DNA of 10,252 nucleotides from DASWHF01 sp036393295. Lineage in GTDB: Bacteria; Pseudomonadota; Gammaproteobacteria; Acidiferrobacterales; UBA6901. Positions 1-6,032 of the stretch are shown one piece after another (the stretch's first letter is position 1; each line of letters opens with the position of its first letter). The position numbers and the translations under genes are program-made. Location of the stretch: NCBI GenBank assembly GCA_036393295.1, contig DASWHF010000072.1, positions 1 through 10,252 of the forward strand, written 5' to 3'. Under the pieces are notes generated by a model. It ran no database searches. It was not told the DNA's origin and saw nothing but the letters and a program-made list of their open reading frames with translations.

Positions 1-585
1 TCAGCGCGCGTGGGTGTGCAGGGCGTTCATCGCCTTCTGCGTCTGGCCGTGCACGATGTCCGCGATGTGTCCGAGCGCGTCCTCGATGGCGGCATCGATC
101 AAAAGCTGCTCGGCCGCGGGCGCGCGCTTCAGCACGTACGAAACCGTCTGCGCGCTCGACGCCGGCCGGCCGATGCCGATGCGCAGCCGCAGGAAATCCG
201 GCGTGCCGAGCTGAGCGGTGACGTCGCTGATGCCATTGTGGCCGCCGGGGCCGCCGCCGAACTTGAGCCGCACCGTGCCGGGTGCCAGGTCGAGCTCGTC
301 GTGCACCACCAGGATCTCGGCCGGCGGTATCTTATAGAAGCGCGCCAGCTTGGCCACCGATTCGCCGCTGTGATTCATGAAGGTGCCGGGCGCCAACAGC
401 CAGACCTCGCGCCCGGCGATCGACCGGCGCGCCGCACGCCCCGCGAACTTGGACTCCAGCCGCAGGGTGTCGAGCGGTGCGTCGATCAGCCGTTCCAGGA
501 AACGAAAGCCGGCGTTGTGGCGCGTGTCGGCGTACTCCGCGCCGGGGTTGCCAAGACCCGCGATCAGCGAGATGCCCGGGCTCAT
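1..585 (-). CDS. pth: Peptidyl-tRNA hydrolase
   Basis: Cytoplasmic enzyme that cleaves peptidyl-tRNAs released from stalled ribosomes, recycling the tRNA. The 194-aa product is the family's usual length and is complete (ATG to TGA). Visible family signatures are GLGNPGAEY with N13, TRHNAG with the catalytic His23 (His20 in E. coli), TFMN with N71, HDELDL with D96, and GGHNG with H116-N117. Each sits three residues later than its E. coli counterpart. A strong ribosome site (GGGGAGG, complement near 590-596) lies 4 nt before the ATG, confirming the start. It follows rplY by 42 nt on the same strand. In Pseudomonas the next gene is ychF, which here would lie beyond base 1. Identification is essentially certain from motifs and synteny. 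Confidence 0.98.
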   Translation of the reverse strand: MSPGISLIAGLGNPGAEYADTRHNAGFRFLERLIDAPLDTLRLESKFAGRAARRSIAGREVWLLAPGTFMNHSGESVAKLARFYKIPPAEILVVHDELDLAPGTVRLKFGGGPGGHNGISDVTAQLGTPDFLRLRIGIGRPASSAQTVSYVLKRAPAAEQLLIDAAIEDALGHIADIVHGQTQKAMNALHTHAR

Positions 586-627
586 GACGCCTCCCCGGCG
601 CGGTCAGCCTCGAGGCCCAACCGGCGC

Positions 628-1341
628 CTACTTGGACTCCTTCTTGCCGGCTTCCTTGCCGGCCGCCGCCGGCGCCGCGCCTTCCGCGGGCGCCGCCCCC
701 TCGGCCGGCGCCGCGGCGGCCGCGGCAGCCGCGGCCGCGGCCTCCTCGGCCTCGGCCTCGATCGCGGCGCGCACCACGGTGATGGTCACTATCGCCAGGT
801 CGTCGCCGCCGTGCGTCAGGCTGGTGATGCTCACACCTTCCGGCAGCGGGATGTCGGACAGATGCACCGACTCGTGCATCTTCATGTTGGAGATGTCGAC
901 GGTCAGGTACTCCGGCAGCTGGTGCGGCAGGCAGGTGACGTCGACTTCCGTCATCAGGTGGGCGACGATGCCCTTCTCCAGCTTCACGCCCGGCGCCAGG
1001 TCCTCGCCGACGAAGTGCAGCGGCACCTTCATGTGCAGCCTTTCGGTGGCGCTGATGCGCTGCAGGTCGACATGCTCGATGCGTGGCTTGACCGGATGCA
1101 TCTGCACATCGCGCAGCACCGCCTGCTCGGCGGCGCCGTTCACGTTCACCGTCAGGATCGAGGAGTAAAACGCCTCGTTCCGCAGGTTGCGAAACACGAG
1201 GTTGTGGTCCAGCGCCAGCATCACGGCGTCCTTGTCGCCGCCGTACATGACGGCCGGGATCTTGCCGCCGCGGCGAAGGCGGCGGCTCGCACCCGTGCCC
1301 TTCACCGAACGCGGCTCGGCGTTCAATTCGAATTTGGCCAT
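628..1341 (-). CDS. rplY: 50S ribosomal protein L25, long TL5/CTC type
   Basis: Binds 5S rRNA in the large ribosomal subunit. The 237-aa product has an N-terminal L25 domain (about residues 1-95), a CTC/TL5 beta domain (about 100-190, including VPLHFVGED and LEKGI), and a low-complexity tail (192-237). The tail has A/E alternation, eleven alanines in a row (201-211), two PAEGAA units and a lysine-rich end (KEAGKKESK). The reading frame is open 37 codons further upstream, but that part is encoded by an intergenic inverted repeat and lacks L25 similarity. MAKFELNAEPR is the family-like N-terminus and has its own ribosome site, so the start was placed at 1341. E. coli L25 is a short single-domain form; the long form is common elsewhere in Gammaproteobacteria. 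It lies between prs and pth, as in Pseudomonas. Confidence 0.95.
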   Translation of the reverse strand: MAKFELNAEPRSVKGTGASRRLRRGGKIPAVMYGGDKDAVMLALDHNLVFRNLRNEAFYSSILTVNVNGAAEQAVLRDVQMHPVKPRIEHVDLQRISATERLHMKVPLHFVGEDLAPGVKLEKGIVAHLMTEVDVTCLPHQLPEYLTVDISNMKMHESVHLSDIPLPEGVSITSLTHGGDDLAIVTITVVRAAIEAEAEEAAAAAAAAAAAPAEGAAPAEGAAPAAAGKEAGKKESK

Positions 1342-1348
1342 ATCATTA

Positions 1349-1354
1349 CTCTCC
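1349..1354 (-). promoter_or_regulatory. Ribosome binding site of rplY
   Basis: On the minus strand GGAGAG precedes the ATG at 1341 by about 7 nt. This Shine-Dalgarno sequence decides the L25 start in favour of MAKFEL over the upstream in-frame ATG at 1452. Confidence 0.75.
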
Positions 1355-1416
1355 GACTGCGTTTGAGTTTGGCCCACATCCCCCGCGACCAGAGTCTGCG
1401 GACCGTCTTTCCCAAA

Positions 1417-1496
1417 GTAGCAAGTTGCAAGTGGCAAGTAGCAAGGAATCATAAAACCTCATCGACCCTTGCTACTTGCTACTTGCCACTTGCTAC
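1417..1496. repeat. Inverted repeat of four heptamers per arm
   Basis: The left arm (1417-1446) is four tandem heptamers of consensus GTNGCAA, with third base A, T, G, A, followed by GG. The right arm (1467-1496) is the reverse complement, CC then four TTGCNAC units. The arms match at 28 of 30 positions across a 20-nt loop, and both mismatches fall at the variable third base of a heptamer. The element fills much of the 189-nt prs-rplY gap. It could fold as a long hairpin in the prs-rplY transcript. No U-tract follows it in the minus-strand direction, so it does not look like a classical intrinsic terminator. It is much more AT-rich than its surroundings. It may belong to a dispersed repeat family, which cannot be judged from one copy. 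Confidence 0.9.
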
Positions 1497-1530
1497 TGTT
1501 GTCACCGCTGCAAAACCGCCCCTAACGAAA

Positions 1531-2481
1531 TCAATCCATGAAAAGCGAACTCACCGAATCGTCGGTGGCGATCCGCCGCATCGTCTCCGCCAGCAGCTCG
1601 GCGACGCTCAGCTGGCGGATGCGGTTGCACTGCTGCGCCGCGCCGTTGAGCGGGATGGTGTCGGTCACCACCAGCTCGTCGAGCCGCGAGGCGCTGATGC
1701 GCTCGACCGCCGCGCCCGACAGCACCGGGTGCGTGCAGTAGGCCAGCACGCGCTTCGCGCCGTGATCCTTCAGGGCGCCGGCCGCCTCGCACAGGGTGTT
1801 GGCGGTGTCGACCAGGTCGTCCATCAGCACGCAGGTGCGGCCCTCGACCTCGCCGATGATGTTCATCACCTTGGCCTCGTTCGGGCGCGGACGGCGTTTG
1901 TCGATGATCGCCAGCCCCGCCTCCAGGTGCTTGGCCATCGCCCGGGCGCGCACCACGCCGCCGACGTCCGGCGACACGACCAGCAGGTCGGGATACTTGT
2001 TGCGCCACAGGTCGCCGAGCAGTACCGGCGACGCGTAGATATTGTCGGTCGGGATATTGAAGAATCCCTGGATCTGGTCCGAGTGCAGGTCCATGGTCAG
2101 CACCCGGTTCGCGCCCGAGACCGTGATCATGTCGGCCACCAGCTTGGCGGTGATCGCGACGCGCGCGGTGCGCGGCCGCCGGTCCTGGCGCGCATAACCA
2201 TAATAAGGTATCACCGCCGTCACGCGCCGCGCCGAGGCGCGCTTGAGCGCGTCGATCATCACCAGCAGCTCCATCAGCGTGTCGTTGCTGGGCGCACAGG
2301 TCGACTGCATCAGGAACACGTCGCGGCCGCGCACGTTCTCCATGATCTCCACCAGGGTCTCGCCGTCGCTGAAGCGACCGACCTGCGCCCGGCCCAGGGG
2401 CAGCCCCAAGTGGTGCACCACCTTCTCGGCGAGCACCGGGTTGGCGTTCCCGGTGAACACCGCCATGTTGTCTATGGACAC
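1531..2481 (-). CDS. prs: Ribose-phosphate pyrophosphokinase (PRPP synthase)
   Basis: Transfers pyrophosphate from ATP to ribose 5-phosphate, making PRPP for purine, pyrimidine, histidine, tryptophan and NAD synthesis; cytoplasmic. The 316-aa product is full length (E. coli 315 aa) and of class I. Signatures are STCAPSND (60-67), the catalytic flexible loop YGYARQDRRPRTAR (94-107), the metal-binding DLHSDQIQGFF (131-141), VVSPDVGGVVRAR (168-180), DKRRPRPN (194-201) and the PRPP loop DDLVDTANT (221-229). E. coli has DTGGT in the last motif, so AN replacing GG is a small deviation. The start is GTG: a GAGG site lies 7 nt upstream, whereas the in-frame ATG at residue 6 (2466) has no ribosome site. 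It lies 57 nt after tRNA-Gln on the same strand. Confidence 0.97.
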   Translation of the reverse strand: MSIDNMAVFTGNANPVLAEKVVHHLGLPLGRAQVGRFSDGETLVEIMENVRGRDVFLMQSTCAPSNDTLMELLVMIDALKRASARRVTAVIPYYGYARQDRRPRTARVAITAKLVADMITVSGANRVLTMDLHSDQIQGFFNIPTDNIYASPVLLGDLWRNKYPDLLVVSPDVGGVVRARAMAKHLEAGLAIIDKRRPRPNEAKVMNIIGEVEGRTCVLMDDLVDTANTLCEAAGALKDHGAKRVLAYCTHPVLSGAAVERISASRLDELVVTDTIPLNGAAQQCNRIRQLSVAELLAETMRRIATDDSVSSLFMD

Positions 2482-2488
2482 GCGACCG

Positions 2489-2492
2489 CCTC
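2489..2492 (-). promoter_or_regulatory. Ribosome binding site deciding the GTG start of prs
   Basis: GAGG on the minus strand ends 7 nt before GTG at 2481. It would be 22 nt from the alternative ATG at 2466, which is too far, so the GTG start is preferred. Confidence 0.65.
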
Positions 2493-2538
2493 GTGGTTTG
2501 GGGACGAATACGTCGAACCGCTTATTACCCTACATACT

Positions 2539-2613
2539 TGGCTGGGGTGCCAGGATTCGAACCTGGGAATGCCGGAATCAAAATCCGGTGCCTTACCGCT
2601 TGGCGACACCCCA
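2539..2613 (-). tRNA. tRNA-Gln, anticodon TTG
   Basis: This is a 75-nt cloverleaf with an encoded CCA end. The acceptor stem TGGGGTG pairs with CACCCCA, discriminator G precedes CCA, the D arm is GCC/GGC, the anticodon stem CCGGA/TCCGG carries the loop TTTTGAT (anticodon at 2581-2579), and the T arm is CCAGG-TTCGAAT-CCTGG. The weak U1-A72 pair is a known identity feature for glutaminyl-tRNA synthetase, and the sequence closely resembles E. coli tRNA-Gln(UUG). It lies between ispE and prs, as in Pseudomonas. I see no convincing promoter directly upstream, so it is probably released from the operon transcript by RNase P and 3' processing. Its first 21 nt overlap the end of ispE. Confidence 0.98.
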
Positions 2614-3453
2614 ATTCATTAATGGATGCACGTCGACCCCGCGCGCCACCCAGGCCTTGGCCAGCTCCGGCGGGCAGGCGGCGGCGATTTCGCGGCCCCG
2701 CTCGGCGTCATCAACCTCGAGATAGACGCAGCCACCCGAGCCCGTCATCCGGGCATTCCCAAATTTATCCAGCCACTTCAACGCCTTATCGACTTTCGGA
2801 TAAAGCCTGCGGGCCACGGGCTCAAGATCGTTGCGGCCCCGGCCGGCGTGAAAATCGCGTATTGTGATGGCACGGCTACAGGCTGTCAATTCGAGCGCGG
2901 CGAAGATGCGTGCGGTCGCGACCGTCACCGGCGGCGCCAGCAGCACATAGTGCGCCGGCGGCAGATCGAGGGGCGTCAGGCGCTCGCCGACGCCCTCGCC
3001 CCAGGCGGCGCGGCCGTGCAGGAACACCGGCAGGTCCGCGCCGAGGCCAAGGCCCAGCCCGGCGAGCTGTGCGATATCGAGCCCGGTCCCCCACAGCGCA
3101 TTGAGCGCCAGCAGCGTGGTGGCGGCATCCGAGCTGCCGCCGCCCAGACCGCCGCCGAGCGGGATGCGCTTGTCGAGCGCGATGTCGGCGCCCAGGGCGC
3201 AACCGGTCGCCTGCTGGAGGGCGCGCGCGGCGCGCACGCACAGGTCGGCCTCGGCCGGCACGCCCGGCAGATCGCGCACGCGCCGGATGGCGCCGTCGGC
3301 GCGCGGCGTGAAGCGCAGCGTATCCTCGAGATCGAGAAACCGGAACACGGTCTGCAGGGTATGGTAACCGTCGGCGCGCCGGCCGGTGACATGCAGGAAC
3401 AGGTTGAGCTTGGCCGGCGCCGGCCATTCCGCCGGCAGGTCCGCGCGGCTCAT
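2593..3453 (-). CDS. ispE: 4-diphosphocytidyl-2-C-methyl-D-erythritol kinase
   Basis: Phosphorylates the 2-hydroxyl of CDP-ME in the MEP pathway to isoprenoid precursors; a cytoplasmic GHMP-family kinase. The 286-aa product fits the family (E. coli 283 aa). Visible motifs are PAPAKLNLFLHV with catalytic Lys15, the glycine-rich ATP loop PLGGGLGGGSSDAA (98-111), GADLPVF with catalytic Asp140, and the third GHMP motif MTGSGGCVY (236-244). The start is the ATG in a 4-nt ATGA overlap with the lolB stop; no Shine-Dalgarno is evident, so translation is probably coupled to lolB. The frame does not stop before the neighbouring tRNA: codons 281-286 and the TAA stop coincide with tRNA-Gln nucleotides 1-21. 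Family-like sequence ends near GVDVHPL (272-278), so the last eight residues look like an extension. Confidence 0.96.
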   Translation of the reverse strand: MSRADLPAEWPAPAKLNLFLHVTGRRADGYHTLQTVFRFLDLEDTLRFTPRADGAIRRVRDLPGVPAEADLCVRAARALQQATGCALGADIALDKRIPLGGGLGGGSSDAATTLLALNALWGTGLDIAQLAGLGLGLGADLPVFLHGRAAWGEGVGERLTPLDLPPAHYVLLAPPVTVATARIFAALELTACSRAITIRDFHAGRGRNDLEPVARRLYPKVDKALKWLDKFGNARMTGSGGCVYLEVDDAERGREIAAACPPELAKAWVARGVDVHPLMNWGVAKR

Positions 3454-4085
3454 GGGCGGTCGGCGTTCGGCAGGTCCCAGCGCTCGATCACCACCCGCGC
3501 CTCGACCGGTCCGGCGACGGCATACGCGTCGGACGGCGTGCTGGTGAGCGTGATCCGGGCCGGCAGCGCGTAGCGGCCGTAGCGCGCGTAGGCGAGATAA
3601 CGGATCTCCCAGCCCGACTGGCGCAGCACCGACAGCCGCCCGTCCGCGTCGAGATCCTGCTCGTGCGGCACCGACGGCACCGGCAGGCCGCGTATCCAAT
3701 AGTGCATGTCATCGAGCGGAATATGCCAGCCGGTGGTCTCGAAGAGCAAGGCCTCGGCGGATTCGGCGCGGTACTCGTGGCGCTCGCCGTCGACGAGCCG
3801 CACGCCGCCGTTGTCGCGCGTCAGCCGCAACAGGCCACGGCCGAGGGGACCGGAGAGATCGATCTGAAAATCGTCGGCGCGCCGCACCCAGCGCAGCCCG
3901 GCCTGGCCGCCGTCGTGGGCGGAGCGCAGCGCCAGCCGGCCGCGCATGTCCCATTCCGTGAGCCCCGCGAGCCCGGCCTCGTGCGCCCGCCAGGCGCGCT
4001 CGAGGTCGGAGGCCGGCGGGCGCACGGCCGGGGCGGCGCAGCCCGCCATGAGCGCGCCGGCGAGCAACAGCGACCGCCAACTCAC
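3450..4085 (-). CDS. lolB: Outer-membrane lipoprotein LolB
   Basis: Receives lipoproteins from periplasmic LolA and inserts them into the outer membrane. The 211-aa product has a lipoprotein signal peptide with lipobox LMAGC, so the mature protein begins at lipidated Cys16. The next residue is Ala rather than Asp, which by the E. coli +2 rule predicts outer-membrane sorting. Family features are MRGRLALRS with a following GG, LSGPLGRGLLRL (77-88) and the conserved LDDMHYWIRGLPVP (123-136). The start is GTG, sharing a GTGA overlap with the stop of the TPR gene. Only a weak AAGAAG purine stretch lies upstream, which suggests coupled translation. The stop overlaps the ispE start in the same way. 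Neighbours and motifs agree with the known TPR-lolB-ispE order. Confidence 0.95.
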   Translation of the reverse strand: MSWRSLLLAGALMAGCAAPAVRPPASDLERAWRAHEAGLAGLTEWDMRGRLALRSAHDGGQAGLRWVRRADDFQIDLSGPLGRGLLRLTRDNGGVRLVDGERHEYRAESAEALLFETTGWHIPLDDMHYWIRGLPVPSVPHEQDLDADGRLSVLRQSGWEIRYLAYARYGRYALPARITLTSTPSDAYAVAGPVEARVVIERWDLPNADRP

Positions 4086-5803
4086 GGTTTGAACTTCTTG
4101 ATGATGCCCAGCAGGACTTCGCTATCGGGGCTGTCGCGCAGCGCCCGCATCCACACCGATTCGGCGCCGGCCCGATCGCCCATCACCCACAGCACCTCGC
4201 CGAGGTGGGCGGAGATCTCGGCGTCGGGGCGCTTGTCGAGGGCGGCCCGCAGGTACTTCACCGACTCCTCGTACTGGCCGAGCCGGTACTTCACCCAGCC
4301 CATGCTGTCCATGATGAAGGGATCGTCGGGCTTGAGCGCGAGCGCCTGCTCGATGAGCTTCAAGGCCTCGTCGTAACGCGTGGTGCGATCCGCCAGCGTG
4401 TAGCCCAGGGCGTTGAGCGCGTGCGCGTTCTTCGGCTCCTTGCTGAGGATCATGCGCAGGTCGTGCTCGTGCAGCTCGAGGTCGTTGAGCTTCTCGGCGA
4501 CCAGCGCGCGCGCATAGAGCAGGTCGGTGTTCTCCGGCAGCTGCTTGATCGTTTTGCTCAGCACGCGCAGCGCCTCATCGTACTGCCGGGCCTCGCGCAG
4601 GATCTGCTCCTCGGTGAGCACCTGCTGCACGCGCTGCGGTTCGTTCTCCGGCGAGAGCTTGTGCAGATGGCTGCGCGCGCCGGCGACATCGCCCTGGCGG
4701 GCGATGACCAGCCCAAGGCGCGCCTGGGCCTCGAAATGATGCGGGCCGGGCTGGATCTCGCGGAACCACTGACCGGCCTCGGCGTAGAGCTTGCGCTGCT
4801 CGGCGATCTGGCCGAGGTAGAGGCGCACCTGGTCGTTGTCAGGCTGCACCTCCAGGGTGCGCATCAGGTACTTCTCGGCCTCGTCCAGGTCATTGGTCTG
4901 CATCGCCAGCAGGCCGACGGCGTAGAGCGCGTCGGCGTCGCGCGGCGCGATGGCCACCACGCGCTTGAACTGGTCGCGCGCCTTGTCCCACTGCTTGAGG
5001 TCGACCAGGAAGCGCGCATAGTTGGTGCGAAAGTTGATGACGCGCGGATGGTCGTCGAGGAATTTCTCGCTGAAGGCAATGACCTTCTGGGGGTCCTTCT
5101 GCGAAATCAGCACGCGCGCCTTGAACAGCGCGGCCTCCTCCCAGTCGGGCCGGAGCCGGAGCGCGCGGTCGATGACGTCATTCGCCTGCTCGAGATTGCC
5201 GACCCGCACCGCCAGGTGCGCCATGGCAAAGTGCGCCTCGGGCTTGTCGGGGTGGCGCTGCACCAGCCGCTCCATGATCTCGAGCGCCGCGACGCGGTTC
5301 TGCTGGCGGCCGAGGGCCGCGGCGATGCGCAGATAGGCCTGGGTGAGATCGGCGCCGGCGGCCTTGTCGACGATGCGCTCCAGGTGCTGCTGGGCCTCGT
5401 CCGGCCGGCCGAGATCCATCAGCACGCTCGCCAGTGCCTCGCGCGCCTCCAGGTTGTCCGGCGCGATCTCGGTCCACAGGCGCGCGGTTTCCAGGGTCTC
5501 CTGCGGGCGCTTGGCGTACAGCCCGACCAGGGTGGCGCGTTCCACCAGGCGTGGGTCGCGGGTCTTGCGGGCGGCACGATTGAGGCTGGCGGCGGCCACC
5601 TCGAGCTGGCCGCGCTGGCCGGCGATCTCGCCGAGCAGCAGGTCGTAGAGGACATCCGGGCTCAGCTCGACGTTCGGCAGGGCCGCGGACGCGGGGTCCG
5701 CCTTCGGCGTGGCCGCCGGCCCCGGACCGGCGCCGATGCCGGCGCAGCCCGCCAGGAGCGCACCGGCGAGGAGCCCCGACAGGGTGTTCAGTGATCGCTT
5801 CAT
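4082..5803 (-). CDS. TPR-repeat outer-membrane lipoprotein
   Basis: A 573-aa protein whose exact function I cannot name. It has a lipoprotein signal peptide with lipobox LLAGC (Cys20, then Ala, predicting outer-membrane location) and a short Gly/Ala/Pro linker. Tandem tetratricopeptide repeats fill the rest; clear ones are near 188-220, 290-322, 461-493 and 495-527, each with the pattern of small residues and a terminal P-D or P-N. TPR solenoids are protein-binding scaffolds, so a role in envelope assembly or lipoprotein handling is a reasonable inference from the overlap with lolB. Orthologues of similar length occupy this place upstream of lolB in Pseudomonas. The ATG has a GGGAG ribosome site 5-6 nt upstream. 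It is the first gene of the minus-strand cluster, divergent from the cstA-like gene. No convincing minus-strand promoter was recognised upstream. Confidence 0.9.
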   Translation of the reverse strand: MKRSLNTLSGLLAGALLAGCAGIGAGPGPAATPKADPASAALPNVELSPDVLYDLLLGEIAGQRGQLEVAAASLNRAARKTRDPRLVERATLVGLYAKRPQETLETARLWTEIAPDNLEAREALASVLMDLGRPDEAQQHLERIVDKAAGADLTQAYLRIAAALGRQQNRVAALEIMERLVQRHPDKPEAHFAMAHLAVRVGNLEQANDVIDRALRLRPDWEEAALFKARVLISQKDPQKVIAFSEKFLDDHPRVINFRTNYARFLVDLKQWDKARDQFKRVVAIAPRDADALYAVGLLAMQTNDLDEAEKYLMRTLEVQPDNDQVRLYLGQIAEQRKLYAEAGQWFREIQPGPHHFEAQARLGLVIARQGDVAGARSHLHKLSPENEPQRVQQVLTEEQILREARQYDEALRVLSKTIKQLPENTDLLYARALVAEKLNDLELHEHDLRMILSKEPKNAHALNALGYTLADRTTRYDEALKLIEQALALKPDDPFIMDSMGWVKYRLGQYEESVKYLRAALDKRPDAEISAHLGEVLWVMGDRAGAESVWMRALRDSPDSEVLLGIIKKFKP

Positions 5804-5939
5804 GGATTCTCCCGCGCGTGGCCGTGCCCGCTATTCATCATGCTGTCCACGTTTCAGACCGTCATTCCTGGCTAACATTCCGTCCATAATTGAGGGGAGG
5901 CGGCGGGCGTTGCGGATCGGGAAACACCGTGCCTAACGC

Positions 5940-5975
5940 ACTACCGGGCGTACTACCGGGCGCCATGCCGGGCGG
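5940..5975 (+). repeat. Three tandem 12-bp direct repeats in the divergent control region
   Basis: The copies are ACTACCGGGCGT (5940-5951), ACTACCGGGCGC (5952-5963) and a weaker CATGCCGGGCGG (5964-5975). The first two differ only at the last base; all three share CCGGGCG. They lie just upstream of the TATAAT box of the cstA-like gene, where the -35 element and activator sites are expected, so a binding site for a regulator is plausible but unproven. Confidence 0.7.
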
Positions 5976-5984
5976 GGTCCGCCC
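5970..5984. repeat. Short palindrome between the -35 region and the -10 box
   Basis: GGGCGG and CCGCCC form a perfect 6-bp inverted repeat around a 3-bp spacer, ending 4 bp before the TATAAT box. It overlaps the third 12-bp repeat. It could be an operator half-site pair, but a GC-rich 6-bp palindrome can also arise by chance here. Confidence 0.45.
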
Positions 5985-5994
5985 TGTGTATAAT
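5985..5994 (+). promoter_or_regulatory. Putative -10 element of the cstA-like gene
   Basis: TGTGTATAAT contains a perfect TATAAT at 5989-5994, rare in such GC-rich DNA, and would place transcription start near 6001 with a leader of about 32 nt. No recognisable -35 hexamer lies 16-18 bp upstream, where the repeats and palindrome are found. That arrangement suggests activator-dependent initiation. The role is inferred from sequence alone. Confidence 0.45.
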
Positions 5995-6032
5995 AAGGAA
6001 GCAAAACACCTTTCAATCCGCGCGCAGGCGCT

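Noticed and set aside
1342..1452. 37-codon N-terminal extension of L25 (possible start at 1452)
   Set aside because: It is encoded partly by the intergenic heptamer repeat, has no L25 similarity, and the internal ATG has its own ribosome site.
1417..1496. Intrinsic terminator after prs
   Set aside because: The hairpin is long and not GC-rich, and no run of U follows in the direction of transcription.
10..2622. 870-codon open frame on the plus strand across pth, rplY and prs
   Set aside because: It is antisense to three well-supported genes, runs through the heptamer repeat and tRNA, and has arginine/histidine-rich sequence typical of shadow frames in GC-rich DNA.
2614..2680. Dedicated promoter for tRNA-Gln inside the end of ispE
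   Set aside because: An ATTAAT sits just before the tRNA, but it is too close to the mature 5' end and has no -35 partner.
4205..5794. 529-codon open frame on the plus strand opposite the TPR gene
   Set aside because: It shadows a gene with a clear lipobox, TPR motifs and ribosome site; it has no recognisable domain of its own.
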